Origin: a virus
DNA: 64,000 bases
IMG/VR virus record: IMGVR_UViG_3300013212_000072
Coordinates: 17,299 to 81,298 of that record
Direction: 5' to 3' (one strand)
The notes under the pieces were generated by a model that was given only the letters and a program-made list of their open reading frames with translations, had not been told where the DNA came from and did not search any database. This document shows positions 1 to 7,628 of the stretch, piece by piece. How positions within the stretch are numbered: position 1 is the stretch's first letter; each line of letters begins with the position of its first letter. A program made the translations under genes and the position numbers.

Positions 1-1812
1 AATTTAAAGACTGTTAAAGAATCTGTTTTTAATAATATTCCAAGCGGATGTGAAATTAATTGGCACTTAGTATTTGACACTAAAAATCTTAAAGATATTG
101 ATGCAGAATTACTATGTGATTTAAAAGATGATTCAACAACATATCATTTTGAAAAGGGAGACTCCATAGGAATGTTATATCCTCAATGTTCTGATATAAT
201 TTCAAAATTTGGAGAAGGTTGGGTTTATTTTTTAGATGATGACAATATTATTCATGAAGGTTTCTATGAATATGTTTTACAATCTTCATTAGAGAATCCA
301 GACAAAAAAGTTCATGTGGTTTCGCAGAATGTCGCAGGAAAGGATTTTACCAACTTAACATATAGAAAGGCAGCTCCTAAATATACAAAAGTACAGTGTA
401 TAGATTTAGCACAATATATCGTTAATACCGAAGTTTACAATAAATACGGATATAAATATTTACCTGACTATCGAGCAGATGGAATCCTTATAGGAACTAT
501 CCACGCAGAACATCCTGAGTGGTTTACATTTACTGAATTAACATTATCACACTACAACTATCTCCAGAAAAACGCAAAAGCAAAACTTCCTAAAGTATTA
601 TATATTGGTGATGATGAACCTGAATTAAAATCACTTAAAATACTAGATTACGAGGATGATAGTCTAGAGATTAAATACTTAAAGAATGATAATGATATTG
701 CAATATCATTAGCTTCATTTAAACCAGATGTTATTATAACCAGAGGGAAATCTTGGGAAGATTTCCCGGAAATGGCAAGCATGTCACTTCAATTTAGACG
801 AAAATGGTTAAATCTTGACAAAGAAATTTCTATTGGAGATGTTGGACAAACTGCGTATCAATGTTCAATGGAAAGTATGTTGAACCCAGATGGATTAGAA
901 GATAGTTCAATGATTTCATACTTTACCCCAATATACAATACTGGTGAAAAACTATTCAATACGTATCAATCCTTACTAGACCAAACATACGGTAATTGGG
1001 AATGGGTATTAGTAAATGATTCTTCCGATGGTGGAAAAACATTAAAAATAGCAGAATCTATTGCAGCAAAAGACCCAAGAGTACGTCTTTATGATTTTAG
1101 AGAAAAAAGCGGTGGAAATATTGGTGAGGTTAAATGGAGATGCTGTGTAATGGCTAAAGGTTTTATTTTAGCTGAATTAGACCATGATGATTTATTAGTT
1201 CCATGGTGTACTGAAGATCTTTATAAAGCAGCTAAAAAACACCCAGAAGCCGGATTCTTTTTTAATGATACCGTTGAAGTTGATGAGAACTGGAATTCTT
1301 TAACCTATCCAGAAGGATTTGCGCTCGGATACGGATCATATAGAAAAGAAGAGTATGCTGGACAGATAATGAATGTTTCTAATCAACAGAATATTAATCC
1401 AAAAACAATTAGACATATAGTTGGCGTACCAAATCATGTAAGAGCATGGAGACGATCTACATATTTTGAAGTCGGAGGACATAATAGAAGTCTTGTAATA
1501 GCCGACGATTATGAGTTGGTTGTGAGAACGTTCTTAAAAGCAATAACTTGTAAAATACCAAAATTAGGATACGTTCAATTCTTATACAATAATGCGAATG
1601 GACAAAACACGCACAATTTATCTAGAGCAGATATCCAAAGGCGTGTAAGAACAATAAGTTATTATTATAACGAACAGATTAAAAATAGATTTGAAGAATT
1701 AGGATTAAAAGATTGGGCGCATGAAGAATGTCCATGGGCTCCTTTAAATACTGTCTCAAGATTTGGTCAAGAAGAGATGGCAGCAAATATAATATACAAC
1801 GAAAATGAATAA
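1..1812 (+). CDS. Two-domain family 2 glycosyltransferase, 5' end cut by window
   Basis: The reading frame is open from base 1, so the true start lies upstream. Two GT-A (GT2-like) regions are visible. The first has a YFLDDDNII metal-binding motif about 80 residues in. The second, in the C-terminal half, has the classic start SYFTPIYNTGEKLF, then LVNDSSDGG and ELDHDDLL, the usual DxD-type sites for a nucleotide sugar. It probably transfers a sugar to phage DNA, a virion protein or a host surface glycan; the acceptor cannot be read from sequence. The stop overlaps the next start by 8 bases, suggesting co-transcription. The glycosyltransferase call is strong; the biological role is open. Confidence 0.85.
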   Translation, partial: NLKTVKESVFNNIPSGCEINWHLVFDTKNLKDIDAELLCDLKDDSTTYHFEKGDSIGMLYPQCSDIISKFGEGWVYFLDDDNIIHEGFYEYVLQSSLENPDKKVHVVSQNVAGKDFTNLTYRKAAPKYTKVQCIDLAQYIVNTEVYNKYGYKYLPDYRADGILIGTIHAEHPEWFTFTELTLSHYNYLQKNAKAKLPKVLYIGDDEPELKSLKILDYEDDSLEIKYLKNDNDIAISLASFKPDVIITRGKSWEDFPEMASMSLQFRRKWLNLDKEISIGDVGQTAYQCSMESMLNPDGLEDSSMISYFTPIYNTGEKLFNTYQSLLDQTYGNWEWVLVNDSSDGGKTLKIAESIAAKDPRVRLYDFREKSGGNIGEVKWRCCVMAKGFILAELDHDDLLVPWCTEDLYKAAKKHPEAGFFFNDTVEVDENWNSLTYPEGFALGYGSYRKEEYAGQIMNVSNQQNINPKTIRHIVGVPNHVRAWRRSTYFEVGGHNRSLVIADDYELVVRTFLKAITCKIPKLGYVQFLYNNANGQNTHNLSRADIQRRVRTISYYYNEQIKNRFEELGLKDWAHEECPWAPLNTVSRFGQEEMAANIIYNENE

Positions 1813-2023
1813 TACTTACGTAAAAATATGGGTTCATAATAGAGAATCTGACTTAATGATGGATTTCTTATTAGATAGAGTTGCTGAGCCTCCTCACTAT
1901 ATAATTGACTATAAAGAAGTACCCAAATCCATTACAGGTGGATGGATCGAAATGACAATATCTTATGATAGGTACCTTAAACTTCGGCAGTCTCATGACC
2001 ATGTAGATACTACGCATCTTTAA
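1805..2023 (+). CDS. Small hypothetical protein (72 aa)
   Basis: I do not recognise this protein. Its start overlaps the glycosyltransferase stop, which suggests translational coupling. It has a mixed composition with no membrane segment and no cysteines. The only notable feature is a histidine-rich end (HDHVDTTHL). It is followed by a 31-base gap before the next small gene. The call rests on tight packing and same-strand context. Confidence 0.6.
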   Translation: MNNTYVKIWVHNRESDLMMDFLLDRVAEPPHYIIDYKEVPKSITGGWIEMTISYDRYLKLRQSHDHVDTTHL

Positions 2024-2054
2024 ACTTTTTTATTTTCTTGTGTATAATTAGTAT

Positions 2055-2303
2055 ATGGCAAAAAATATAAAAGAACCCAAAGTATATGTGGTTAAACCAA
2101 AGGTTGGAGAAAACTATTATTTTAAATTTGCGGGGAGTATTATGCATGGTGAATTAGTTTCCTTAAACGAAGCACTAACTAAATTGCATGGAATTCCACA
2201 CTATTGGATGAATGAAAAGTCAGACAGAAGTGTAAAAAAATGCGTATACCCAATATCGATTTATAAGATTTTTAAAGATTTAAACGACTCAAGATATGTA
2301 TAA
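2055..2303 (+). CDS. Small basic hypothetical protein (82 aa)
   Basis: This is a lysine-rich, soluble-looking protein with no family I can name. The start follows a TATAATTAGTAT stretch. Its stop overlaps the start of the exonuclease gene by 8 bases (ATGTATAA), so the two are probably co-translated. A small accessory or host-takeover role is only a guess from the neighbourhood. Confidence 0.6.
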   Translation: MAKNIKEPKVYVVKPKVGENYYFKFAGSIMHGELVSLNEALTKLHGIPHYWMNEKSDRSVKKCVYPISIYKIFKDLNDSRYV

Positions 2304-3027
2304 CACTAGCGAATTAAAGTCAATGTTATTTATTGACATTGAAACCTCTTCAGAATACCCAAATTACGAAGAATTTTGTATTAAAAGGCCAGGCGCCATA
2401 AAGCATTGGGCTAAAAAAGCAGAACAGCACAGAAATACTGAATCGCATTTAGTAAAACTTACCGATGCAGAAATGTATACTCACATGTCGGCACTTAGTC
2501 CAGAATTTAGTAAGGTTATTGTAATTTCTATGGGACAAATTAAATTCCAAGATGGTATTACAACCTCAAAAATTCGTTCTTTCTATAAGGGTAGTGAAAC
2601 GGAAATTCTTAAAGAGTTTATGGGTACTGCTCAAGCTGTTTTTAATCAAAGTCCTTCAGTTCAATTTACTGGACATAATATTAAAAACTTTGATTTTCCA
2701 TATCTAATAAAAAGATCCATTGTAAATGGAGTAGCTATACCTCATCAATTTCATTTACAAAAGAAAAAACCTTGGGAAAACTGTCTTGTAGATACTTATG
2801 AAATTTGGAAATTTGCAGGTTGGAATAGCGCATCATTAGATTTAATTTGTGACACTCTTAATATTCCATCTCCTAAAACTATAATGGAGGCAAGTAGTAC
2901 TACTGAAGAATATTGGAATGGTAATATTGAAAAAATAAAAACGTACTGCGAAGGAGATGTTAAAGCAACAATGAATGTGATGCTTAAAATATCAGGGATG
3001 GATATGGTTGATGAGGTACCATTTTAA
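2296..3027 (+). CDS. DnaQ/PolB-type 3'-5' exonuclease (DEDDy)
   Basis: The protein (243 aa) has the RNase H-fold exonuclease motifs in order. Motif I is LFIDIETSS with D14 and E16. Motif II is GHNIKNFDFPYL, with an Asp. Motif III is YCEGDVKAT, a YxxxD pattern that places it in the DEDDy class. The family removes nucleotides from the 3' end of DNA using two metal ions. No polymerase domain is attached, so it is a stand-alone proofreading or repair nuclease, or it degrades host DNA. A promoter and a new transcription unit follow it. The motif assignment is firm; the substrate is unknown. Confidence 0.85.
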   Translation: MYNTSELKSMLFIDIETSSEYPNYEEFCIKRPGAIKHWAKKAEQHRNTESHLVKLTDAEMYTHMSALSPEFSKVIVISMGQIKFQDGITTSKIRSFYKGSETEILKEFMGTAQAVFNQSPSVQFTGHNIKNFDFPYLIKRSIVNGVAIPHQFHLQKKKPWENCLVDTYEIWKFAGWNSASLDLICDTLNIPSPKTIMEASSTTEEYWNGNIEKIKTYCEGDVKATMNVMLKISGMDMVDEVPF

Positions 3028-3070
3028 ATTGTTAATAACTTTTTGATAAAAAGTTTTACCGTGTCAAGAA

Positions 3071-3099
3071 TTTGTATTATATTTACATATCAAATTAAA
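3071..3099 (+). promoter_or_regulatory. Host-like promoter, copy 1 of 3
   Basis: It carries the core TTATATTTACATAT followed by AATTAAAAC. This is shared almost exactly with sites near 8800 and 25110 and lies just upstream of a start codon in all three. The core resembles the -7 element (TAnnTTTG) of Bacteroidota promoters, with A in place of the last G. The 14 bases after the upstream stop (ATTGTTAATAACTT) also recur before the 25.1 kb copy. No experimental support. Confidence 0.55.
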
Positions 3100-3110
3100 A
3101 CCTTATAATC

Positions 3111-3404
3111 ATGGACGAAGACTTTAACAATTTATTTGAAGAACAAGAAAACGAAATCGACACTATTAAAAAAGAAGCCGAAATGAATAACGTAATGTAT
3201 GATTTGAAAATCAAACTTGCAAATGAAAATTATGAATCAATAATTTCTAAAGGGGTTGATTTTAAATTAATGGAAAAACAAGAAATCGATATTAGACCCA
3301 TTGTTAAAATACTGGGAGATATGTTAGAACTTTTTGAAGAACGCGAAGAGTACGAAAAATGCGCAAAAATAAATAAGATACTTAAGAAAGCAAAGGTCCT
3401 ATAG
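3111..3404 (+). CDS. Small acidic protein with UVR-like C-terminal motif, paralogue 1
   Basis: This 97-residue helical protein ends in EEREEYEKCAKINKILKK. The same tail pattern (E-E/D-Y-E-K-C-x-x-L/I-K-K) occurs in the proteins at 4486 and 4835, so the three form a family. The pattern resembles the UVR motif (EFEKAAELRDKI) of UvrB, UvrC and bacterial arginine-kinase activators, a helical hairpin for protein contacts. It follows the first host-like promoter, suggesting early expression. The stop codon lies inside the terminator palindrome. Function unknown. Confidence 0.7.
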   Translation: MDEDFNNLFEEQENEIDTIKKEAEMNNVMYDLKIKLANENYESIISKGVDFKLMEKQEIDIRPIVKILGDMLELFEEREEYEKCAKINKILKKAKVL

Positions 3405-3420
3405 GACCTTTTTTTTTTAA
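3392..3420 (+). terminator. Intrinsic terminator
   Basis: A perfect 20-base palindrome (3392-3411) is followed by a run of ten T residues. The stem includes the stop codon of the preceding gene, so termination and translation end are fused. A TATATAAT box begins directly after it at 3421. Confidence 0.85.
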
Positions 3421-3449
3421 TATATAATGTACTAATAAAGTATATCGAT

Positions 3450-3659
3450 ATGAACGAAGAATTATTAAAAAAGATTGCAGATAGTCTGGAAAGAATTGCA
3501 ATTTGCATGGAAAACAAACAGCTAAGAGAAATTGCGACTTATAGAAAAGGTCAAGCTTCATTAATTGCCGAGAAAAAAGAAGCTAGCAAGAATCAGGTAA
3601 AATCTGCTCCGATTCCTATAGTAAAGCAGACGGTTAGAGTTAGAAATTCTAAAAAATAA
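3450..3659 (+). CDS. Small hypothetical protein, helical with basic tail (69 aa)
   Basis: An amphipathic N-terminal helix (ELLKKIADSLERIAICME) resembles a short coiled coil. The C-terminal third is lysine/arginine-rich, ending in VRVRNSKK, and could bind nucleic acid. It sits between a TATATAAT box (3421-3428) and dnaJ, only 6 bases before the dnaJ start. Not recognised as any family. Confidence 0.6.
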   Translation: MNEELLKKIADSLERIAICMENKQLREIATYRKGQASLIAEKKEASKNQVKSAPIPIVKQTVRVRNSKK

Positions 3660-3665
3660 ACTCTA

Positions 3666-4493
3666 ATGAATTATTACGAAACTCTTAATGTTTCAAAGAA
3701 TGCTACTCCTGAAGAGATTAAAAAATCTTATAGGAAACTTGTAAAAGAGCATCACCCTGACAAAACAGGGGGAGACGACACACAATTCAAAAAAATATCT
3801 GAAGCATACGAAACTCTTTCTGACTCTGTCAAAAAAGAGCAGTATGATAATCCATCTAGAGGACATAATCCTTTTAACAATTTCCATGGATATCAAGATA
3901 CATCAAATCCATTTGCGCACGCCTTTCGAGGATTTGGTGGAGATTTTGCTGATATGTTTAATCAATCGTTTGGCGGAGAAGCAAGAGGATCTGACGTTAG
4001 AGTTATGCTCAACATAACTCTTGAAGAATCTTATGATGGTTCGAGAAAATATATTGATGTTGGTACTGGTGGATTTAATATCAATATACCTCGAGGAATT
4101 TTGAATGGAACAAAACTTAAAATTCCAGGTAAAGGAGCTAACCATCCTGTAAATTCATCTGCACCTCCAGGCGATATTATTCTAATTGTCAATGTTTTAC
4201 CAGACCCTGAACTTATTGTTAACGGTAGTGATATTTATGTTGATTTAAACTTAAGTTGGATTGACATCTTGCTTGGAGGAGAATTTGAAATTCGTACCAA
4301 ACTAAAGTCTATTAAAATAAAAGTTCCTCAAGGTTCTCATGAGTCACAATTGCTGCGAGTAGTTGGGCAAGGAATGCCAATATATAATTCAGAAGGATTC
4401 GGAAATCTTATGGTAAAATTAAGAACTCTTCCTATAACTTTAACCGAACCCGAAATAGAATTACTTAAAAAGATAAAAAATCAAAATGAGTAG
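3666..4493 (+). CDS. DnaJ-like co-chaperone (class B, no zinc domain)
   Basis: Residues 1-62 are a J domain with the HPD motif at residues 30-32, the site that stimulates ATP hydrolysis by DnaK/Hsp70. A glycine/phenylalanine-rich linker (about 65-105) follows, then two DnaJ C-terminal beta-sandwich repeats (from about 110). There is no CxxCxGxG zinc cluster, so the layout is CbpA-like. The protein (275 aa) would recruit host DnaK, probably for virion folding or takeover. It overlaps the next gene by 8 bases. Confidence 0.93.
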   Translation: MNYYETLNVSKNATPEEIKKSYRKLVKEHHPDKTGGDDTQFKKISEAYETLSDSVKKEQYDNPSRGHNPFNNFHGYQDTSNPFAHAFRGFGGDFADMFNQSFGGEARGSDVRVMLNITLEESYDGSRKYIDVGTGGFNINIPRGILNGTKLKIPGKGANHPVNSSAPPGDIILIVNVLPDPELIVNGSDIYVDLNLSWIDILLGGEFEIRTKLKSIKIKVPQGSHESQLLRVVGQGMPIYNSEGFGNLMVKLRTLPITLTEPEIELLKKIKNQNE

Positions 4494-4740
4494 CATTGAA
4501 GAAAGCCCGGAAGAATCAAGAAAATTTATAAAAAAACTACACGAAGCATCCAAAGAAGATATGATGGATGTTATGTACTCTTCTATTGTCAATGGTAAAA
4601 TGGGAGCATTAAAGCACGATGGAACCATTGAAGAAAAAATAGAAGGAGTAAAAACGGTTCTTAATTTCTTTAAAGATAAAGAAGATTATGAAAAATGTAA
4701 AGAACTCAAAAAAATAATCGAAAAGTTGTCAATAATATAA
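4486..4740 (+). CDS. Small protein with UVR-like C-terminal motif, paralogue 2
   Basis: This 84-residue acidic helical protein ends in KDKEDYEKCKELKKIIEK, matching the tails of the proteins at 3111 and 4835. The N-terminal half is not obviously alike in the three. It overlaps the end of dnaJ, so it is probably co-translated with it. Function is unknown; a role in binding a shared partner through the UVR-like hairpin is inference. Confidence 0.7.
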   Translation: MSSIEESPEESRKFIKKLHEASKEDMMDVMYSSIVNGKMGALKHDGTIEEKIEGVKTVLNFFKDKEDYEKCKELKKIIEKLSII

Positions 4741-4743
4741 TAT

Positions 4744-4834
4744 AGTAACCTTTTTAGCCCGGTTATATTAAAAGTGCTTAGCTAAAAATATATATTATAT
4801 GTGGCTATAGCCACTTTAAAAACATTAAGGCAAG
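4744..4834 (+). promoter_or_regulatory. Structured leader with palindrome
   Basis: This 94-base gap holds a short hairpin (TAACC 4746-4750 with GGTTA 4761-4765) and a perfect 14-base palindrome GTGGCTATAGCCAC at 4801-4814. An outer pairing of AAAGTG (4771-4776) with CACTTT (4812-4817) is an alternative to the palindrome. An AT-only stretch at 4785-4800 lies between the arms and could hold a promoter. Start codon at 4835. Confidence 0.4.
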
Positions 4835-5092
4835 ATGGGAGATATTACAGGGGAGGAAAGAGATTCTCTGATGAGGTCCAGCTACTATATACTTACTAGA
4901 AATTTTACTAAAACCATTAATAGATTTGTTGTTTATAATGATGGTAATCACACAATCGATATTCCACATGGAATCGGACAGCGAAGCAAATTCGTAGATG
5001 TCCTAATAGAATATTTCGTTGAGTTAGAGGAATATGAAAAATGCGATTCGCTCAAGAAATTAAAAGAACTAGTCATAATGACTGGTGATTAA
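4835..5092 (+). CDS. Small protein with UVR-like C-terminal motif, paralogue 3
   Basis: This 85-residue protein carries VELEEYEKCDSLKKLKEL, the third example of the shared tail. Unlike the other two it starts with its own structured leader rather than overlapping a gene. AAGG five bases before the ATG is one of the few plausible ribosome-binding sites in the window. Function unknown. Confidence 0.7.
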   Translation: MGDITGEERDSLMRSSYYILTRNFTKTINRFVVYNDGNHTIDIPHGIGQRSKFVDVLIEYFVELEEYEKCDSLKKLKELVIMTGD

Positions 5093-5108
5093 ATATATAC
5101 AAATTTGT

Positions 5109-5858
5109 ATGCAAAAAAGAACAGTGGAAAGTAAATCAAAAACAACTAAAGCAAAACCCACAACTACTAAAAATCCAATTGGACGTCCTAAAAAAACAGT
5201 AGTAAAAGAATTAGATTTAGTAGGAGTACAATTAAAGCCGTCTCAATATGATTATTTTGAAAAAATTAAAAAAAATGAAATAACATTCTGTTCTGGTCCT
5301 GCTGGAACTTCAAAAACATTTACGGCATGTTATACTTCCCTATGGTTGCTAGCAACAAAAGGAGTTTCAAAAATTATTTTATGTAAACCAATTCAAGAAT
5401 CCGGAGAAAAACTTGGATTCCTACCTGGAGATATTGCAGACAAGGTTGACCCTTACATGCAATCATATATTTCAAATTTTAAAAAAATAGTAGGTGATGA
5501 ATTAACCGAAGGTTTAATTGCTTCAGGTGCTATTGAATTTAAGCCACTTGCATTTATGAGGGGTGATACATTTGATGATGCGTTTATGATTCTAGATGAA
5601 GCGCAAAATGCTCCATGGAATGCTCTTATACTATTTATTACTAGAATGGGTAAAAATTCTAAAGTACTAGTATCTGGAGATATAAGTCAGTATGATATTG
5701 CAAAAGATAAGGTAACATTTCATAAATTCATAGAAATGTATAAACCAGTACATGGTGTTGGAGTTCATGAGTTTGGGATTAAAGACATTGTGCGTGCAAA
5801 AATATTACAAGAAATTGTAAGCATTTATGATAAATGGAAATCCGATAATAATCTTTAA
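5109..5858 (+). CDS. phoH: PhoH-like P-loop ATPase
   Basis: The PhoH/RecD-like ATPase core shows Walker A GPAGTSKT, Walker B FMILDEAQNAP and the VSGDISQYDI sensor region. I chose the ATG at 5109; a GTG at 5085 in the same frame would add eight residues and overlap the previous gene. PhoH-like proteins are common in T4-like and other large phages and are predicted RNA-related ATPases; their exact function is unsettled. The gene ends with a normal helix (IVRAKILQEIVSIYDKW). A second, diverged copy of that 3' end lies beyond the following endonuclease gene, so this C-terminus may have been brought in with the insertion. Confidence 0.92.
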   Translation: MQKRTVESKSKTTKAKPTTTKNPIGRPKKTVVKELDLVGVQLKPSQYDYFEKIKKNEITFCSGPAGTSKTFTACYTSLWLLATKGVSKIILCKPIQESGEKLGFLPGDIADKVDPYMQSYISNFKKIVGDELTEGLIASGAIEFKPLAFMRGDTFDDAFMILDEAQNAPWNALILFITRMGKNSKVLVSGDISQYDIAKDKVTFHKFIEMYKPVHGVGVHEFGIKDIVRAKILQEIVSIYDKWKSDNNL

Positions 5859-5867
5859 TACATAAAT

Positions 5868-5980
5868 AAAGTTGCGTATGAGATGTTGATTTTGTAGTTA
5901 TTTTCATGAAATTTTCATATGCAACTTTTTTATAATTTTTTGGTGATATATAATCTAACTACAAATATATTATCAACATC
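5868..5980 (+). promoter_or_regulatory. Nested terminator/pseudoknot leader of homing endonuclease 1
   Basis: Stem A pairs 5868-5881 with 5915-5928 (14 bp, one G-T pair) and is followed by a T run, as in a terminator. Its loop contains 5882-5900, which is complementary to 5956-5965 plus 5972-5980 (stem B, 19 pairs with a 6-base bulge). Stem B's 3' arm ends at the base before the endonuclease ATG. A GATATATAAT box at 5945-5954 lies between, so transcripts starting there lack the 5' arms. Two other endonuclease leaders (7629 and 56802) have the same topology. Confidence 0.7.
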
Positions 5981-6775
5981 ATGAAAAACTACAAATATTA
6001 TTATGTTTATAGAATAACTAATACTTTACATAATAAACATTACTACGGCTACAGATCTTCTAATACCTCACCTTTATTAGATATTGGTATTAAATATTTT
6101 TCTTCGAGCAGAGATAAAGATTTTATAAAAGACCAAATTGAAAATCCAAATAATTATAAATATGTTGTTGTTAGGGTTTTCGAAAATAGGGAAGATGCAC
6201 ATAATTTAGAAATAGAACTGCATGCAAAATTCAATGTAGGTATTAATCCATCATTTTATAATAGAGCAAAAGCAACTAGTTCTAGATTTTCAATAACTGG
6301 AACTTCTCTATCAGATGAAACCAAAAAAAGAATGTCAATATCACATAAAGGCAGGATTGTTTCTCAAGAAACTAGAGATAAAATATCGAATGCTAACAAA
6401 GGAAAAAAGCATACGGATAAATTTAAAGATAAAATTAGAAATCGAGCGCAAGGAAATTCATATCATAAAAATAAAAAGCATACTGAAGATTCAAAGGTTA
6501 AGATGAGCAATTCACTTAAAGGAAAGAAAGCATGGAATAAAGGTATAAAGACTCCGGATGAAGTTAAAGCAAAACAATCATTAGCTAAATTAAATATGAC
6601 TCAAGAGCAAAAAGATAAAATGCATTCTTGGAAAAAAGGTCGACCATTATCTGAAGAAACTAAGAAAAAATTATCAAAACCTCAAACAAAGGTAGAATGT
6701 CTATATTGTAATAAAATTGGAGGTATTTCTGCAATGAAACAATATCATTTCGATAATTGCAAACAAAAAATATGA
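5981..6775 (+). CDS. GIY-YIG homing endonuclease with NUMOD3 repeats
   Basis: The N-terminal 95 residues are a GIY-YIG nuclease (YYYVYRITN ... HYYGYRSS; catalytic Glu in LEIELHAKFN). The centre has several NUMOD3-type DNA-binding repeats of the form SxETKxKxSxxxKGK. The C-terminus is a C2HC zinc motif (CLYC ... YHFDNC), also found in the endonucleases at 7750 and 56896. Such proteins cut a specific site and spread their own gene. It sits between phoH and a duplicated phoH 3' end. Its stop codon lies inside the first codons of that fragment. Confidence 0.92.
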   Translation: MKNYKYYYVYRITNTLHNKHYYGYRSSNTSPLLDIGIKYFSSSRDKDFIKDQIENPNNYKYVVVRVFENREDAHNLEIELHAKFNVGINPSFYNRAKATSSRFSITGTSLSDETKKRMSISHKGRIVSQETRDKISNANKGKKHTDKFKDKIRNRAQGNSYHKNKKHTEDSKVKMSNSLKGKKAWNKGIKTPDEVKAKQSLAKLNMTQEQKDKMHSWKKGRPLSEETKKKLSKPQTKVECLYCNKIGGISAMKQYHFDNCKQKI

Positions 6776-6941
6776 TATACCAAAAGCAAGTGCAGGTCTT
6801 CCAGGATTCATGCAGCTAATGAAGGGAATTAAAGGAACAGGAGAACATGTTTTTGAGAATAAAGATATTGTAAGAGCTAAAATACTTCAAGATGTTGTAG
6901 ACAGATACGACAAATGGAGAGTTGAAAATCCTGAAAAATAA
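6771..6941 (+). pseudogene. phoH: Displaced 3' fragment of phoH
   Basis: Translating from base 6771 gives 56 residues starting YDIPKASAG and continuing through KDIVRAKILQDVVDRYDKW to a stop at 6939-6941. This matches the intact phoH C-terminus (YDIAK ... KDIVRAKILQEIVSIYDKW) closely at both ends, with a different middle. It has no start codon and begins at TATGATAT, also present in phoH at the homologous codons (Tyr-Asp-Ile). It is best read as the original phoH 3' end, cut off when the endonuclease cassette supplied a new one. Confidence 0.85.
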
Positions 6942-6955
6942 GAAACTATCTGGAA

Positions 6956-6991
6956 TCCATCTATATAATACGTATAAAACATATAGATGGA
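6956..6991 (+). promoter_or_regulatory. Hairpin enclosing a promoter box and the rnhB start codon
   Basis: An 11-bp perfect stem pairs 6956-6966 with 6981-6991. The rnhB ATG (6987-6989) is inside the 3' arm. A TATATAATA box begins in the 5' arm at 6962. A transcript read through from upstream would hide the start codon; one starting in the loop would not. Regulation is inferred by analogy with T4 late-gene hairpins. Confidence 0.6.
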
Positions 6992-7619
6992 AACCAGACA
7001 AATACTACTTAAGCACTCCTACACAGGAGATGAATCAATTATAGAAATTGGTGTTGATGAGGCTGGCCGAGGTTCACTAAGTGGACCTGTTACGGTAGCC
7101 GCATGTATAATGCCATTTGGATTTGAAAACCCCCTGATCAAAGATTCAAAACTATTAAATGAGCAACAGCGAAAAGAGGCTCGTCGAATTATCGAGGAAA
7201 ACGCTATTGCATATCACATTGAACATATATCTCCCGAAGATATTGAGGCAACTAATATCTTAAAAGCAACCTTAATTGGAATGCAACGATGTTTAGAAGG
7301 TGTAAAGAATAATGCATTATTTGACTTTATATTAGTTGATGGCGACCAATTCCACGGATTTGAAGGAATTCCTTTTGAAACAGTAGTTGGAGGAGACAAT
7401 AAATATATTTCAATTGCTGCTGCAAGTATTCTAGCCAAAACCGAACGGGATTCAGTTATGAAAGATTTGGATATTGAGATTCCCGGATATGGCTGGAATT
7501 CAAATAAAGGGTATGGCACCGCGGCACATTTAATTGCAATTAAAGAATTAGGCCCAAGTAAGTATCATAGAATGAGTTTTATATCGCATTTGTTAACATC
7601 AACTAATTCTTTATTTTAA
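6987..7619 (+). CDS. rnhB: Ribonuclease HII
   Basis: This 210-residue protein of normal family length has the RNase HII signature GVDEAGRGSLSGPV (D24, E25), then LVDGDQ and AKTERD, supplying the acidic metal-binding residues. A GYGTAAH segment follows, typical of type 2 enzymes. It cleaves the RNA strand of RNA-DNA hybrids, for example primers, in the cytoplasm. T4 uses an unrelated RNase H for primer removal, so this may be its replacement. Its start lies in a hairpin, and a terminator with a long loop follows. Confidence 0.93.
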   Translation: METRQILLKHSYTGDESIIEIGVDEAGRGSLSGPVTVAACIMPFGFENPLIKDSKLLNEQQRKEARRIIEENAIAYHIEHISPEDIEATNILKATLIGMQRCLEGVKNNALFDFILVDGDQFHGFEGIPFETVVGGDNKYISIAAASILAKTERDSVMKDLDIEIPGYGWNSNKGYGTAAHLIAIKELGPSKYHRMSFISHLLTSTNSLF

Positions 7620-7628
7620 AATATTTTT

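Noticed and set aside
3230-3517. Minus-strand reading frames, for example 3230-3517, 22754-23065 and 52626-53003
   Set aside because: All lie opposite well-supported + strand genes, have odd Ser/Leu/Phe-rich compositions typical of antisense AT-rich frames, and lack plausible leaders.
5859-6775. Group I intron carrying the endonuclease in phoH
   Set aside because: The upstream phoH already has a full C-terminus and its own stop, and the downstream fragment duplicates rather than continues it. I saw no P7/R/S-type group I core. A 3' replacement cassette fits better. The same reasoning applies to uvdE at 10872-11704.
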